From Halioxenophilus aromaticivorans (GTDB taxonomy: Bacteria > Pseudomonadota > Gammaproteobacteria > Pseudomonadales > Cellvibrionaceae): DNA of 64,000 nucleotides. Below the pieces are notes generated by a model, which was given only the letters and a program-made list of their open reading frames with translations, did not search any database and had not been told where the DNA came from. The translations under genes and the position numbers were made by a program. The DNA lies in contig NZ_AP031496.1 in NCBI RefSeq assembly GCF_042850945.1, forward strand, positions 1,612,001 to 1,676,000. Reading direction: 5' to 3'. Shown piece after piece: positions 16,070-24,804 of this stretch. How positions within the stretch are numbered: position 1 is the stretch's first letter; each line of letters begins with the position of its first letter.

Positions 16070-17927
16070 GGTCGTCGCCTGCCGTGGGCAGCAACGTGGC
16101 CCGGCCCGAGCGCATTTCGGCGATGGCTTGGTGGCGCGCTATGCGGCCTTCCGGGGTGAGATAAAGCTCGCCGGTGGCGCCGTAATAACGTGCTTGCGCT
16201 ACCTGTTGCAGTTGTAAAAGGCGCGGGTAGAGGCGGTAGGCGTCAACGCCCATGGCTTGCAAGTTCTGCAGGCTGCGCAGATTCGGCAGCAGCTCGGCCA
16301 GTTCGTCATGTTCGATTTTAGAAAAGCCAAAATTCCACGGAATAGACGGGAATCTAATGCCATTTAGGTCGCTGTTGGCAGAGCGGTCGGCGTCGGGGTT
16401 GAACAAGTGGCTGGTGGCATACACGGGAATATCTCCAGCGTAGTGGAAGGCCAAGGTAGGCTTTAACTGGCGCGCATCCTCAGGTTGCGCCACCATAAAA
16501 ATAACATCGATATCGTCACGGCTGCGCGGTTGCGTCACCATATCGATGCCCATTAGGTTTTCAATGTTTCTGCCGCGTTGTTTGCTGCGGTCTACCAATA
16601 ACGTGCGCTCTACCACAGCGGAAAAATCACGCTGCAAAGAGAACTCACTGTACACGGTAACATCGCCGCCCAGGGCCTTCCAGGCCTCGATAAACGCCCC
16701 TGCGGAGCGCTGGCCCCAGTCTCGGTTAGATGACAGTACCATGGCGTGGCGGTGGCCATCGCGCCAGGCCAGCTCGGCAACTTGTTTGGCTTCGTCCTCT
16801 GGCGCTAGGCCGAATTGGAAGAGGTTTTCGGTTTGCTGGGTTTGCTCTAACAGATAGTTCAGCGCCAGGGTGGGTACTGGCAGGTAGCGGCGCTCGTTAA
16901 GGCTTTGCAGCAACTCTTTTTGCAGGGGTCCAATGACCGTTTCGGCCCCGTCTAGAATAGCTTGATCGTAGAGCGCTTGGATTTCGCCTTGATCGGTGTT
17001 GTAAACCCGAATTACAGGCGTTTTTTGGCCCGATGCCTCGGCTGAATAATAGGCGGCCATAATGCCTTCGCGGATCGCTTTACCGGCGTTGGCCAATTTG
17101 CCGGTGAGAGGTAGCAGTACCGCAATTTGTTGTGGCTGATTGTTAACGAGCTGCTCTAGCAGTTGTAAATCCTGTGGCGGATACACCGCCGCTGGGTGGT
17201 TGCTCCACTGTAATTGCCATTGGCTAACTTGTTTGAGTTGTTGCTCCAGGTTGGCTTGATTATTTTTGCTTAAGGACGCCAGGGCGAACCAGCCGCGCAA
17301 AATGTTGTTGGGCTCGCGTTGGGCTAGTGCATCCAGGGCTTCACTGGGCAAGCTCAACAGTAATTGCCATATTTGATCGTTATTGGCCTGCTTTTGGTTT
17401 TCGTCCAGGTAGGGCGTCATGGACAGGTGTTCCCGGATGGCGAGCACTGGCTCGCCAATTAAGGTATAAGTACCCGCCCGGTTGATCCGCCAGTGATATT
17501 TTTGATCGGTGGTCATCACATCCTGGGCTGCGGCCACCGCAGGGTCGTCCAGTACCCGTTTTGCGATATAGTACTCGCCCAGTGACAGCGCTAGGTCGCT
17601 GTAGGTTAAGGCGTAGTCCACCCGTTGCTCGGGCTGCAGGTGTTCGCTTTGGACGTCGCTTAGCACTCGCTCAGCCGTGGTGAGCTCGCCAATATTCACC
17701 AGTATGTGGCCAGCTTCCAAGCGGGTTGCCGCTGCTTTGGCAGGGTCGCCCTGGTGCGCAGAGGTCGCGGCGTCTGTGAGCAGTATTTCCGCGCTTTCCA
17801 GGGTGTTATCCAGTACCGTAGGGGCGCTGTTGCCCGTTTGGGTCATTTGGCTGCCGCAGCTAACCAGCAAGGTAAAGGTGGTGGCCAGGCCCAGGCCTCG
17901 GTACAGCGGCGATTTCAACAACTTCAT
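16056..17927 (-). CDS. lpoA: Penicillin-binding protein activator LpoA
   Basis: An outer-membrane lipoprotein of about 623 residues that activates the peptidoglycan synthase PBP1A. The start is the ATG at 17927, followed by a signal and lipobox LLVSC (Cys near residue 24). The N-terminal part is TPR-like helices. The C-terminal part is a periplasmic-binding-protein fold (IAVLLPLTGKLANAGKAIRE; VIGPLQKELLQSL; RHAMVLSSNRDWGQRS). It is the first gene of lpoA-yraN-diaA-dolP and divergent from rsmI with only 24 bases between start codons, so its promoter must lie within rsmI or that gap. Confidence 0.93.
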   Translation of the reverse strand: MKLLKSPLYRGLGLATTFTLLVSCGSQMTQTGNSAPTVLDNTLESAEILLTDAATSAHQGDPAKAAATRLEAGHILVNIGELTTAERVLSDVQSEHLQPEQRVDYALTYSDLALSLGEYYIAKRVLDDPAVAAAQDVMTTDQKYHWRINRAGTYTLIGEPVLAIREHLSMTPYLDENQKQANNDQIWQLLLSLPSEALDALAQREPNNILRGWFALASLSKNNQANLEQQLKQVSQWQLQWSNHPAAVYPPQDLQLLEQLVNNQPQQIAVLLPLTGKLANAGKAIREGIMAAYYSAEASGQKTPVIRVYNTDQGEIQALYDQAILDGAETVIGPLQKELLQSLNERRYLPVPTLALNYLLEQTQQTENLFQFGLAPEDEAKQVAELAWRDGHRHAMVLSSNRDWGQRSAGAFIEAWKALGGDVTVYSEFSLQRDFSAVVERTLLVDRSKQRGRNIENLMGIDMVTQPRSRDDIDVIFMVAQPEDARQLKPTLAFHYAGDIPVYATSHLFNPDADRSANSDLNGIRFPSIPWNFGFSKIEHDELAELLPNLRSLQNLQAMGVDAYRLYPRLLQLQQVAQARYYGATGELYLTPEGRIARHQAIAEMRSGRATLLPTAGDDLVSN

Positions 17928-17951
17928 AGATCGAATTCCAGGTAAAACTTT

Positions 17952-18803
17952 ATGCCGCACGCTTCGGGTCAAGGACAACTGTTCATCGTTGCCACCCCCA
18001 TCGGCAATTTGGGCGATATGGTACCTCGCGCAGTAGAAACACTACAAACCGTAGATGTCATTGCTGCGGAGGATACCCGTCACAGTAGCCGACTGCTGTC
18101 ACACTTTAAGATAAAAACGCCCATGGTGGCCTACCACGACCACAACGATGGCCAGCGCACTGCCCAGCTTATCGAGCGGCTGCAGTCCGGTCAGCGGGTG
18201 GCGTTGATCTCCGATGCCGGTACTCCGTTAATTTCGGACCCAGGCTATCGATTGGTGGCCGAGGCGCGGGCCGCAGGGGTGGTGGTGATACCTATTCCTG
18301 GTGCCTGCGCACTCATCGCTGCACTGTCCGCCTCCGGTTTGCCCACAGATCGCTTCCAGTTTGAAGGATTTTTACCCGCCAAGCAGGTGGCGCGGCAAAA
18401 GGTACTGCACAGCTTGGCAGATAGCACCGCCACGATGCTGTTTTATGAGGCGCCCCATCGGGTCGTGGACAGTCTGCAGGATATCGAGCAGGTGCTAGGC
18501 GGTCAGCGCCGGGTGGTGCTAGCCCGGGAGCTCAGCAAAACCTTTGAGACCTTTATCGATGGGGCTGCAGCCGAGGTATTGTCCCAGGTTACCGCAGACA
18601 GTAATCAGCAGCGCGGCGAAATGGTGCTTATGGTGGCGGGCGTTGAGCCTGTAAAGCGAGACATTGACCCAGCGGCGCAGCAGCTTATGCGGCTATTAAT
18701 GCCACACCTGCCGCTGAAAAAGGCCGCCGCTATCGTGGCCGAGCACTGCGGTCTTAAAAAGAACCAGTTGTATCAATGGGGGTTGGATCAGAACGATCGC
18801 TAA
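17952..18803 (+). CDS. rsmI: 16S rRNA (cytidine-1402-2'-O)-methyltransferase
   Basis: A 283-residue SAM-dependent enzyme that 2'-O-methylates C1402 of 16S rRNA. It has the tetrapyrrole-methylase fold: LFIVATPIGNLGDMVPRAVE at the N-terminus, then AEDTRHSSRLL, ALISDAGTPLISDPG and IPGACALIAALSASGLP. Length is normal. It is divergent from lpoA, as in E. coli (yraL/yraM), and followed by rnpB as in Pseudomonas. Confidence 0.96.
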   Translation: MPHASGQGQLFIVATPIGNLGDMVPRAVETLQTVDVIAAEDTRHSSRLLSHFKIKTPMVAYHDHNDGQRTAQLIERLQSGQRVALISDAGTPLISDPGYRLVAEARAAGVVVIPIPGACALIAALSASGLPTDRFQFEGFLPAKQVARQKVLHSLADSTATMLFYEAPHRVVDSLQDIEQVLGGQRRVVLARELSKTFETFIDGAAAEVLSQVTADSNQQRGEMVLMVAGVEPVKRDIDPAAQQLMRLLMPHLPLKKAAAIVAEHCGLKKNQLYQWGLDQNDR

Positions 18804-18907
18804 ACCCACCGCCTGGAACCCTTAACAAGAGCCCTATAAAATAAGTCTGCGCCGTTTTCTATCTTGAATAGTACCCAGTAGGTTCTTTTTGTTGTAACCT
18901 TGCTGGC

Positions 18908-19256
<349 letters not shown>

Positions 19257-19267
19257 CTAATTTTTTT

Positions 19268-19703
19268 GCTGCTCTCACCAGTATTGAGGGCGCTGTCTAG
19301 CTACGGTTGGGTGTTGGTTTATTGGCCAGTCCGGGCTAGTAATCACTATACAAGTGGTAATCTACGCTGATTTCTTTGCCGTATTATCGCCAAAGTGGAA
19401 TTCTGGCCCATCCTCTGTGGCCCATCGAAGTTCGGAATATCCGCTTTCATCTCTAAAATTGCCCACCGGGTCGAAAAAAAATACACATTTTTTCAATCCG
19501 GTCTAAAGCGGCAGCCAACTAATCAAAAAACAGTCTAAAACCTAAAGTGATTTCTCACTAGGTCGGCTAATTGGCTGTTTTCCATCGATATTATTTTTTC
19601 GTCTGTTTGGTGATCAATTTGCCATTTGGGCGCTATTTCCTGCTCTGCCCCCCAAATCCTAATTTTTCCTTGTAGATCAACGCACTAAACCAATTTCCTC
19701 AGC
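19268..19703. other. Intergenic gap rnpB-mraZ, nothing recognised
   Basis: About 435 bases between the rnpB terminator and the mraZ promoter, with runs of A and T near 19470-19500. I see no coding frame, RNA gene or clear repeat. Confidence 0.5.
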
Positions 19704-19731
19704 TTGACTTTGACCAGATCCCACTTATAGT
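19704..19731 (+). promoter_or_regulatory. Promoter of mraZ and the dcw cluster
   Basis: A -35 TTGACT (19704-19709), a 16-base spacer and a -10 TATAGT (19726-19731) place the transcription start near 19738, directly at the first MraZ box. Confidence 0.75.
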
Positions 19732-19738
19732 TGCAAAG

Positions 19739-19778
19739 AAGTGGAATTAAGTGGAAGAAAGTGCACCCAAGTGTACTT
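19739..19778 (+). promoter_or_regulatory. MraZ operator: four direct repeats on a 10-bp period
   Basis: Four units begin AAGTG at 19739, 19749, 19759 and 19769, the first two as AAGTGGAA. MraZ is known to bind tandem GTGG-type repeats about one helical turn apart in its own promoter region. Here they sit at and just after the predicted start site, so binding should repress the cluster. Confidence 0.8.
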
Positions 19779-19799
19779 ATCTGGTCCAGCGGTGGAAAA

Positions 19800-20249
19800 A
19801 TGTTTATAGGCAGTCACTCAATTACGATGGACGCTAAGGGGCGCATTGCGATCCCAACGCGTGTTCGTGAGCAGCTGTCTGAAATTTGTAACGGTCACAT
19901 CGTGTTAACGGCCTCCACACAAGACAATTGTTTGCTGATCTTTCCCAAGCCTAAATGGGATGAGATAGTTGAATCCATCAATAAGCTGCCACCGCGCAAA
20001 AGCAAAATGCTGCGCCGTACCAAGCTGGTTATGTTGGGCTACGCCAACGAAGTCACAATCGAAGACAACGGCAGAATGTTGATCCCGCCAACCTTGCGAA
20101 CATACGCTCGACTGGATGATAAAAAGCTTATGGTCATAGGCCAAGGGGAAAATTTAGAGATTTGGAGTGAAACGCTCTTCAATGAATTCCTAGAAGAAGA
20201 CGTCAGTGACGAAGAATTGCCAGAAGAACTGGCCAATTTAGCCTTCTAA
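19800..20249 (+). CDS. mraZ: Transcriptional regulator MraZ
   Basis: A 149-residue DNA-binding protein with two AbrB-like swapped-hairpin domains: FIGSHSITMDAKGRIAIPTR at the N-terminus and EVTIEDNGRMLIPPTLR in the second half. It represses the dcw cluster from the repeats just upstream. The ATG at 19800, preceded by GGTGG, gives the family N-terminus; the frame is open further upstream but that part covers the operator. It is the first gene of the cluster, 9 bases before rsmH. Confidence 0.95.
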   Translation: MFIGSHSITMDAKGRIAIPTRVREQLSEICNGHIVLTASTQDNCLLIFPKPKWDEIVESINKLPPRKSKMLRRTKLVMLGYANEVTIEDNGRMLIPPTLRTYARLDDKKLMVIGQGENLEIWSETLFNEFLEEDVSDEELPEELANLAF

Positions 20250-20258
20250 GGTACCGCT

Positions 20259-21191
20259 ATGAGCCAAGTTGATCACTATTCCGTGCTGTTGAATGAGTCG
20301 GTTGAAGGGTTGTTGGTTGACCCCAACGGCTTTTATATCGATGGCACCTTTGGCCGCGGCGGCCACTCCCGCTTAGTGCTTTCCAAGCTGGGGCCACAGG
20401 GCAAATTGCTGGCCATCGATAAAGACACCCAAGCCATTGAGGTGGCGCAGCAACAGTTTGCTGATGAGTCCCGGTTTGAGATAGCCCACGCATCCTTTGC
20501 AGAAATGGCCCAGCTGGTGGAGGCCCGCTCCATGACGGGTAAGGTTGCGGGCGTATTGTTGGACTTGGGGGTGTCGTCGCCACAGCTGGATCAACCGGAA
20601 CGCGGCTTTAGTTTTCAGCACGATGGGCCGTTGGATATGCGCATGGATACCAGTAAAGGGCAAAGCGCCAGTGATTGGGTTAACACCGCGCGCGAAGAAG
20701 ACATTGTCTGGGTGCTGAAAAATTACGGAGAAGAGCGATTCGCTAAGCGCATGGCAAGGGCCATTGTTACCCAGCGGCAAACGGCTCCCATCACCACCAC
20801 AGCGCAGCTGGCAAAAATTGTGGCGGAAGCCAATCCAGCTTGGGAAAAAGGCAAAAATCCAGCCACACGTGCGTTTCAAGCGATTCGAATTCAGGTGAAT
20901 AGCGAGCTGGATGATTTGCAAGCGACTTTGGACTCCGTGTTGGATATTTTGCAAGTGGGTGGAAGGTTATCGGTCATTAGCTTCCATTCTTTAGAAGATC
21001 GCTTGGTAAAACAATTTATGCGTCGCCAGGAAAAGGGCGACTCGTTACCCAGAGGTTTGCCGGTGCCAGAAAGCGCACTGAATAAACGATTAAAAACTTT
21101 GGGCAAAGCGCAAAAGGCAGCCGCCAACGAAGTTGCCGAAAACGTTAGGTCGCGCAGCGCCGTGCTGCGAGTGGCTGAAAAAATTAAATAA
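20259..21191 (+). CDS. rsmH: 16S rRNA (cytosine-1402-N4)-methyltransferase
   Basis: A 310-residue SAM-dependent enzyme (formerly MraW) that N4-methylates C1402 of 16S rRNA, the same base RsmI modifies. It has HYSVLLNESVEGL, the SAM loop DGTFGRGGHS, LLDLGVSSPQLD, RGFSFQHDGPLDMRMD and the C-terminal ISFHSLEDRLVKQF. It is the second gene of the dcw cluster. No anomalies. Confidence 0.97.
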   Translation: MSQVDHYSVLLNESVEGLLVDPNGFYIDGTFGRGGHSRLVLSKLGPQGKLLAIDKDTQAIEVAQQQFADESRFEIAHASFAEMAQLVEARSMTGKVAGVLLDLGVSSPQLDQPERGFSFQHDGPLDMRMDTSKGQSASDWVNTAREEDIVWVLKNYGEERFAKRMARAIVTQRQTAPITTTAQLAKIVAEANPAWEKGKNPATRAFQAIRIQVNSELDDLQATLDSVLDILQVGGRLSVISFHSLEDRLVKQFMRRQEKGDSLPRGLPVPESALNKRLKTLGKAQKAAANEVAENVRSRSAVLRVAEKIK

Positions 21192-21233
21192 AACGCAACC
21201 CGTTTACAGTGTAAACACACAGGTAATTTTTTA

Positions 21234-21548
21234 ATGGCGAGTCAATCGGCCGAACAAGCAGCAACCGTACATCAGCCCCGTTGGCTGGTGTCCATGGCTG
21301 CCTGTGTCTTGTGGTTAGCGGTGGTGTGTTCGGCGTTGGCGGTGGTGTATTCCACCCACAAGGCTCGCCAGTTAACCAATCAATTAGCTAAAGCCCAGGC
21401 CGAAAGCGCAGATTTACAGGTGGTTCGCGGCCAGTACCTTTTGGAGCGCAGTGCGCTCGGTGCCTACAGCCGTGTGGAAACCATGGCGGTGGATAAATTG
21501 CACATGCAGCCACCCGCTGCAGAAGCCATTGTGGTGGTAGAGCAATGA
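21234..21548 (+). CDS. ftsL: Cell division protein FtsL
   Basis: A 104-residue bitopic inner-membrane protein with one membrane segment (about residues 19-40, ACVLWLAVVCSALAVVYST) and a short periplasmic coiled coil with leucine-rich heptads (LTNQLAKAQAESADLQV). FtsL forms the FtsQLB complex that activates FtsWI. Assignment rests on size, topology and position between rsmH and ftsI, since the family is weakly conserved. The last four bases overlap the ftsI start. Confidence 0.9.
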   Translation: MASQSAEQAATVHQPRWLVSMAACVLWLAVVCSALAVVYSTHKARQLTNQLAKAQAESADLQVVRGQYLLERSALGAYSRVETMAVDKLHMQPPAAEAIVVVEQ

Positions 21549-23299
21549 AGAAAAAACGAAAGTCTTCAGCTAACGTAAAACTCGCGCCGCCGGTACTGGT
21601 GGCGCGCTGGCGTTTCTATTTTGTCGGCGTGGTGATGGCCGCGTTAATGCTTGCGTTAGTCGTACAGTTGGCTCGCGTACAGGTGGTGTCCGGTACCGAT
21701 CGTGGCGCAGATTTTTTGCGTCAAGCCGGAGAAGATCGCACGTTCCGCTCCGAAGTTTTGCCTGGTTATCGCGGCATTATCAGCGATCGCAATGGCGAGC
21801 CCCTGGCGGTAAGTACGCCGCTGGTATCGGTCTACCTAGATCCACAAGTTGTCAGTAGTGACTACCCGCGCTTGCCTCAGCTGGCCAAGGCGGCGGGTAT
21901 GAAGCTGGGTGATTTGAAAAACAAACTAGAACGCTACAGTTCCCATTCTTATATGTCGCTAAAACCGCGCCTGCCGCCGGAATACGCGGATCGAATTAAA
22001 GCTCTTGGAATTCCCGGCATTTTTTACGAAACAGAATATCGTCGGTTTTATCCATCGGCGGAGGTCAGCGCGCAGCTGTTAGGGTTCACCAATTTCACCG
22101 ACCAAGGCCAAGAGGCTATTGAACTTGCCTACGATAATTGGTTGCGCGGCGAGCCCGGCAGTAAAACGGTTTTAAAAGATGAAAAAGGCAATGTTATTCG
22201 AGAGGTGGGTATCACCCACGCGGCCAGCCCAGGTAATAACTTAGATCTTTCCATCGACTTGCGTTTGCAATATATGGCCTACCGTGAGCTAAAAGCAGCG
22301 GTGGCAAAAAATAACGCCTCCGCCGGCTCTGTTGTGGTGCTGGATGCGCACAGTGGCGAAGTGTTGGCGTTGGTTAATCAACCTTCGTTTAACCCCAACG
22401 ACCGCAGCGAGTTGGATGGCGAGGCCGTGCGCAACCGGGCGGTAGTTGATCAGTTAGAGCCCGGCTCAACGATAAAACCATTCAGCATAATGGCCGCCAT
22501 GGAAGCCGGTGTTGCGGATACCAACAGCATCATAGATACCAGCCCCGGCTATGTTCACGTGGGCGGTAAAACGTTTCTTGATCCGGTCAACTACGGCAAA
22601 ATGGATCTCACCAAAATCATCACAAAGTCCAGCCAAGTGGGTACCACAAAACTGGCTTTAAAAACCGGCCCCGAAGCCATTCGCGATATGTATTACCGAG
22701 TGGGTTTTGGTCAGGCGCCAGGTACGGGTTTCCCGGGTGAAAGCGTAGGGCAATTACCCAACCATCGCCGTTGGCCTTCCGTAACCTTGGCCAACTACGC
22801 ATTTGGCTACGGCTTTACCGCCAGCGTTTTGCAATTGGCGCAAGCCTATTCGGTTATCGCCAACGAAGGCGTCAAAAAGCCCGTGTCTCTGTTGCGGGTT
22901 GATGAAACTCCCCGTGGCCAGCAAGTCATTGCCTCGGACATCGCTCGGGAAATGAAAAAAATGTTGGCTACCGTGACGCAAAAAGGCGGCACGGGCGCAC
23001 GAGCGCAGTTAGCTCATTACACCACAGCGGGCAAATCGGGTACCGCTCATTTGATTGGTGAAACCGGCTACGCCGACGATAAATATCGCTCGTTATTCGC
23101 AGGTTTCGCGCCCTTTGATAACCCCAGAATCATTGTTGTTGCGGTGATTTCTGAGCCTAAAACTGGCAAATATTATGGTGGTGAAGTAGCCGCGCCGGTG
23201 TTTGGCCGGGTTACGGAATCCGCGCTTCGTTTATTGGAAGTGCCGCCAGAATCCAATCCAAATACTGAGCAAATGGCACAGCTGGGTGGGGGCCAATAA
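21545..23299 (+). CDS. ftsI: Septal peptidoglycan transpeptidase FtsI (PBP3)
   Basis: A 584-residue class B penicillin-binding protein with one N-terminal membrane anchor (residues 24-45), a periplasmic pedestal domain (RGIISDRNGEPLAVS) and the transpeptidase. The nucleophile is S308 in PGSTIKPF. The KSGT box is at 497-500. The middle SxN motif reads SSQ (362-364) where most PBPs have SSN. The enzyme cross-links septal peptidoglycan with FtsW. It overlaps ftsL by 4 bases and murE by 1. Confidence 0.96.
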   Translation: MKKKRKSSANVKLAPPVLVARWRFYFVGVVMAALMLALVVQLARVQVVSGTDRGADFLRQAGEDRTFRSEVLPGYRGIISDRNGEPLAVSTPLVSVYLDPQVVSSDYPRLPQLAKAAGMKLGDLKNKLERYSSHSYMSLKPRLPPEYADRIKALGIPGIFYETEYRRFYPSAEVSAQLLGFTNFTDQGQEAIELAYDNWLRGEPGSKTVLKDEKGNVIREVGITHAASPGNNLDLSIDLRLQYMAYRELKAAVAKNNASAGSVVVLDAHSGEVLALVNQPSFNPNDRSELDGEAVRNRAVVDQLEPGSTIKPFSIMAAMEAGVADTNSIIDTSPGYVHVGGKTFLDPVNYGKMDLTKIITKSSQVGTTKLALKTGPEAIRDMYYRVGFGQAPGTGFPGESVGQLPNHRRWPSVTLANYAFGYGFTASVLQLAQAYSVIANEGVKKPVSLLRVDETPRGQQVIASDIAREMKKMLATVTQKGGTGARAQLAHYTTAGKSGTAHLIGETGYADDKYRSLFAGFAPFDNPRIIVVAVISEPKTGKYYGGEVAAPVFGRVTESALRLLEVPPESNPNTEQMAQLGGGQ

Positions 23300-24804
23300 T
23301 GACGGCTACGGTAGCTCAAATACTGGAAGCATGGCCGCAATTAAATTTGCCGCCCAACGTCGTCGGAATGACTCCGGCGCGTTTGGTTTCTGATAGCCGT
23401 AAAATCCAAACTGGTGATGCCTTTGTGGCATTACCCGGTTATGCCAGCGATGGCCGCGCCTACATTGATCAGGCGATTAGTTGCGGTGCGCAGTTGGTGA
23501 TTGCTGAGGCAGAGTCGGTTGCCTGCCGTGAGCAAAATAAAGTACCAGTGATTAGCGTGCCGCAGTTAACGCAGTCGCTTTCCCGCGTGGCGGGCCGTTT
23601 TTACGGTAACCCCGCCAATAGTTTACAGGTGTTTGCGGTCACCGGCACCAACGGCAAAACCACCTGCAGTCATCTTTACGCTCAGTTGCGTGCATCATTG
23701 AATGACCCATGCGGAGTAATTGGTACCATTGGCGGTGGTATTTTTGGTGGCGACTTAACCGAAACCGGTTTTACCACACCAGACGCGGTAACCTCTCAGC
23801 AGCTTTTGGCGCAAATCAAACGTGCCGGTGCGCGCTATGTGTCGTTGGAGGCGTCGTCGCACAGTTTAGATCAAGGTCGTATCAGTGCCGTACCGGTGCA
23901 CACAGCGTTGTTCACCAATTTAAGTCGAGATCACTTGGATTACCACGGCGACATGCAAAACTACGCCGCCAGTAAATGGCGGTTGTTTGAGTTTGCGGGG
24001 CTAAAATACGCGATTATTAACTACGACGACCAACAAGGTTTGCAATGGCTCAGCTCGGCGCAGTTTAACGCCTCGGTATTGAGTTATTCGCTAAGTGATA
24101 GCGCAGCGGATGTGTACGTTACCGACGTGCAGTATAGCCAACAGGGTGTCACCGCTTTTTTGCACTCGCCCTTTGGTCAAGCGAGTCTGCAAAGCCCATT
24201 AATTGGCTCATTTAACTTAAGTAATTTATTGGGTGTGGTTACTGCGTTGTTAGTCGAAGGCGTTTCGCTTACCGAACTAATGGCAAAAGTAAAACACTTA
24301 GAGCCAGTAACTGGCCGTATGCAATTAGTTACTGCAGTACCCAGTGCTGCCCAGGTGGTCGTGGATTACGCACACACTCCCGATGGCCTAGAGCAAGCCC
24401 TAACCGCGCTGCGCTCGCATTGCCAGGGCCAATTGTGGTGTGTTTTTGGTTGCGGCGGAGATCGCGATACCGGTAAACGACCTCAAATGGGCAGCATTGC
24501 CGAGCGTTTGGCCGATCGCTGCATAGTAACCAACGACAATCCGCGCAGCGAAGCGCCGCAAGCCATCGCCGACGACATTCTTGCCGGTTTTACAGTGCCC
24601 AATCGTGCCCTTGTGGTGTTAGATCGCGGCCAAGCCATTGCCGAGGCCATTCAGCGCGCAGCGCCGGCAGACGTTATTTTAGTGGCTGGCAAAGGCCACG
24701 AGGATTATCAAATTATTGGCGAACAAAGGCTGGCGTTTTCTGATATCGACATCAGTGCAAAAGCTCTGGCTGCCAAGCAGCAGGCAGAGGAGGGCGCGCT
24801 ATGA
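23299..24804 (+). CDS. murE: UDP-MurNAc-tripeptide synthetase (meso-DAP adding)
   Basis: A 501-residue cytoplasmic Mur ligase that adds the third stem residue. The ATP loop GTNGKTT is at 116-122, the carbamylated lysine is K226 in ASKWRLFEF, and DNPRSE at 413-418 is the meso-diaminopimelate specificity motif, which predicts Gram-negative-type A1gamma peptidoglycan. It overlaps ftsI by 1 and murF by 4 bases. Confidence 0.97.
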   Translation: MTATVAQILEAWPQLNLPPNVVGMTPARLVSDSRKIQTGDAFVALPGYASDGRAYIDQAISCGAQLVIAEAESVACREQNKVPVISVPQLTQSLSRVAGRFYGNPANSLQVFAVTGTNGKTTCSHLYAQLRASLNDPCGVIGTIGGGIFGGDLTETGFTTPDAVTSQQLLAQIKRAGARYVSLEASSHSLDQGRISAVPVHTALFTNLSRDHLDYHGDMQNYAASKWRLFEFAGLKYAIINYDDQQGLQWLSSAQFNASVLSYSLSDSAADVYVTDVQYSQQGVTAFLHSPFGQASLQSPLIGSFNLSNLLGVVTALLVEGVSLTELMAKVKHLEPVTGRMQLVTAVPSAAQVVVDYAHTPDGLEQALTALRSHCQGQLWCVFGCGGDRDTGKRPQMGSIAERLADRCIVTNDNPRSEAPQAIADDILAGFTVPNRALVVLDRGQAIAEAIQRAAPADVILVAGKGHEDYQIIGEQRLAFSDIDISAKALAAKQQAEEGAL

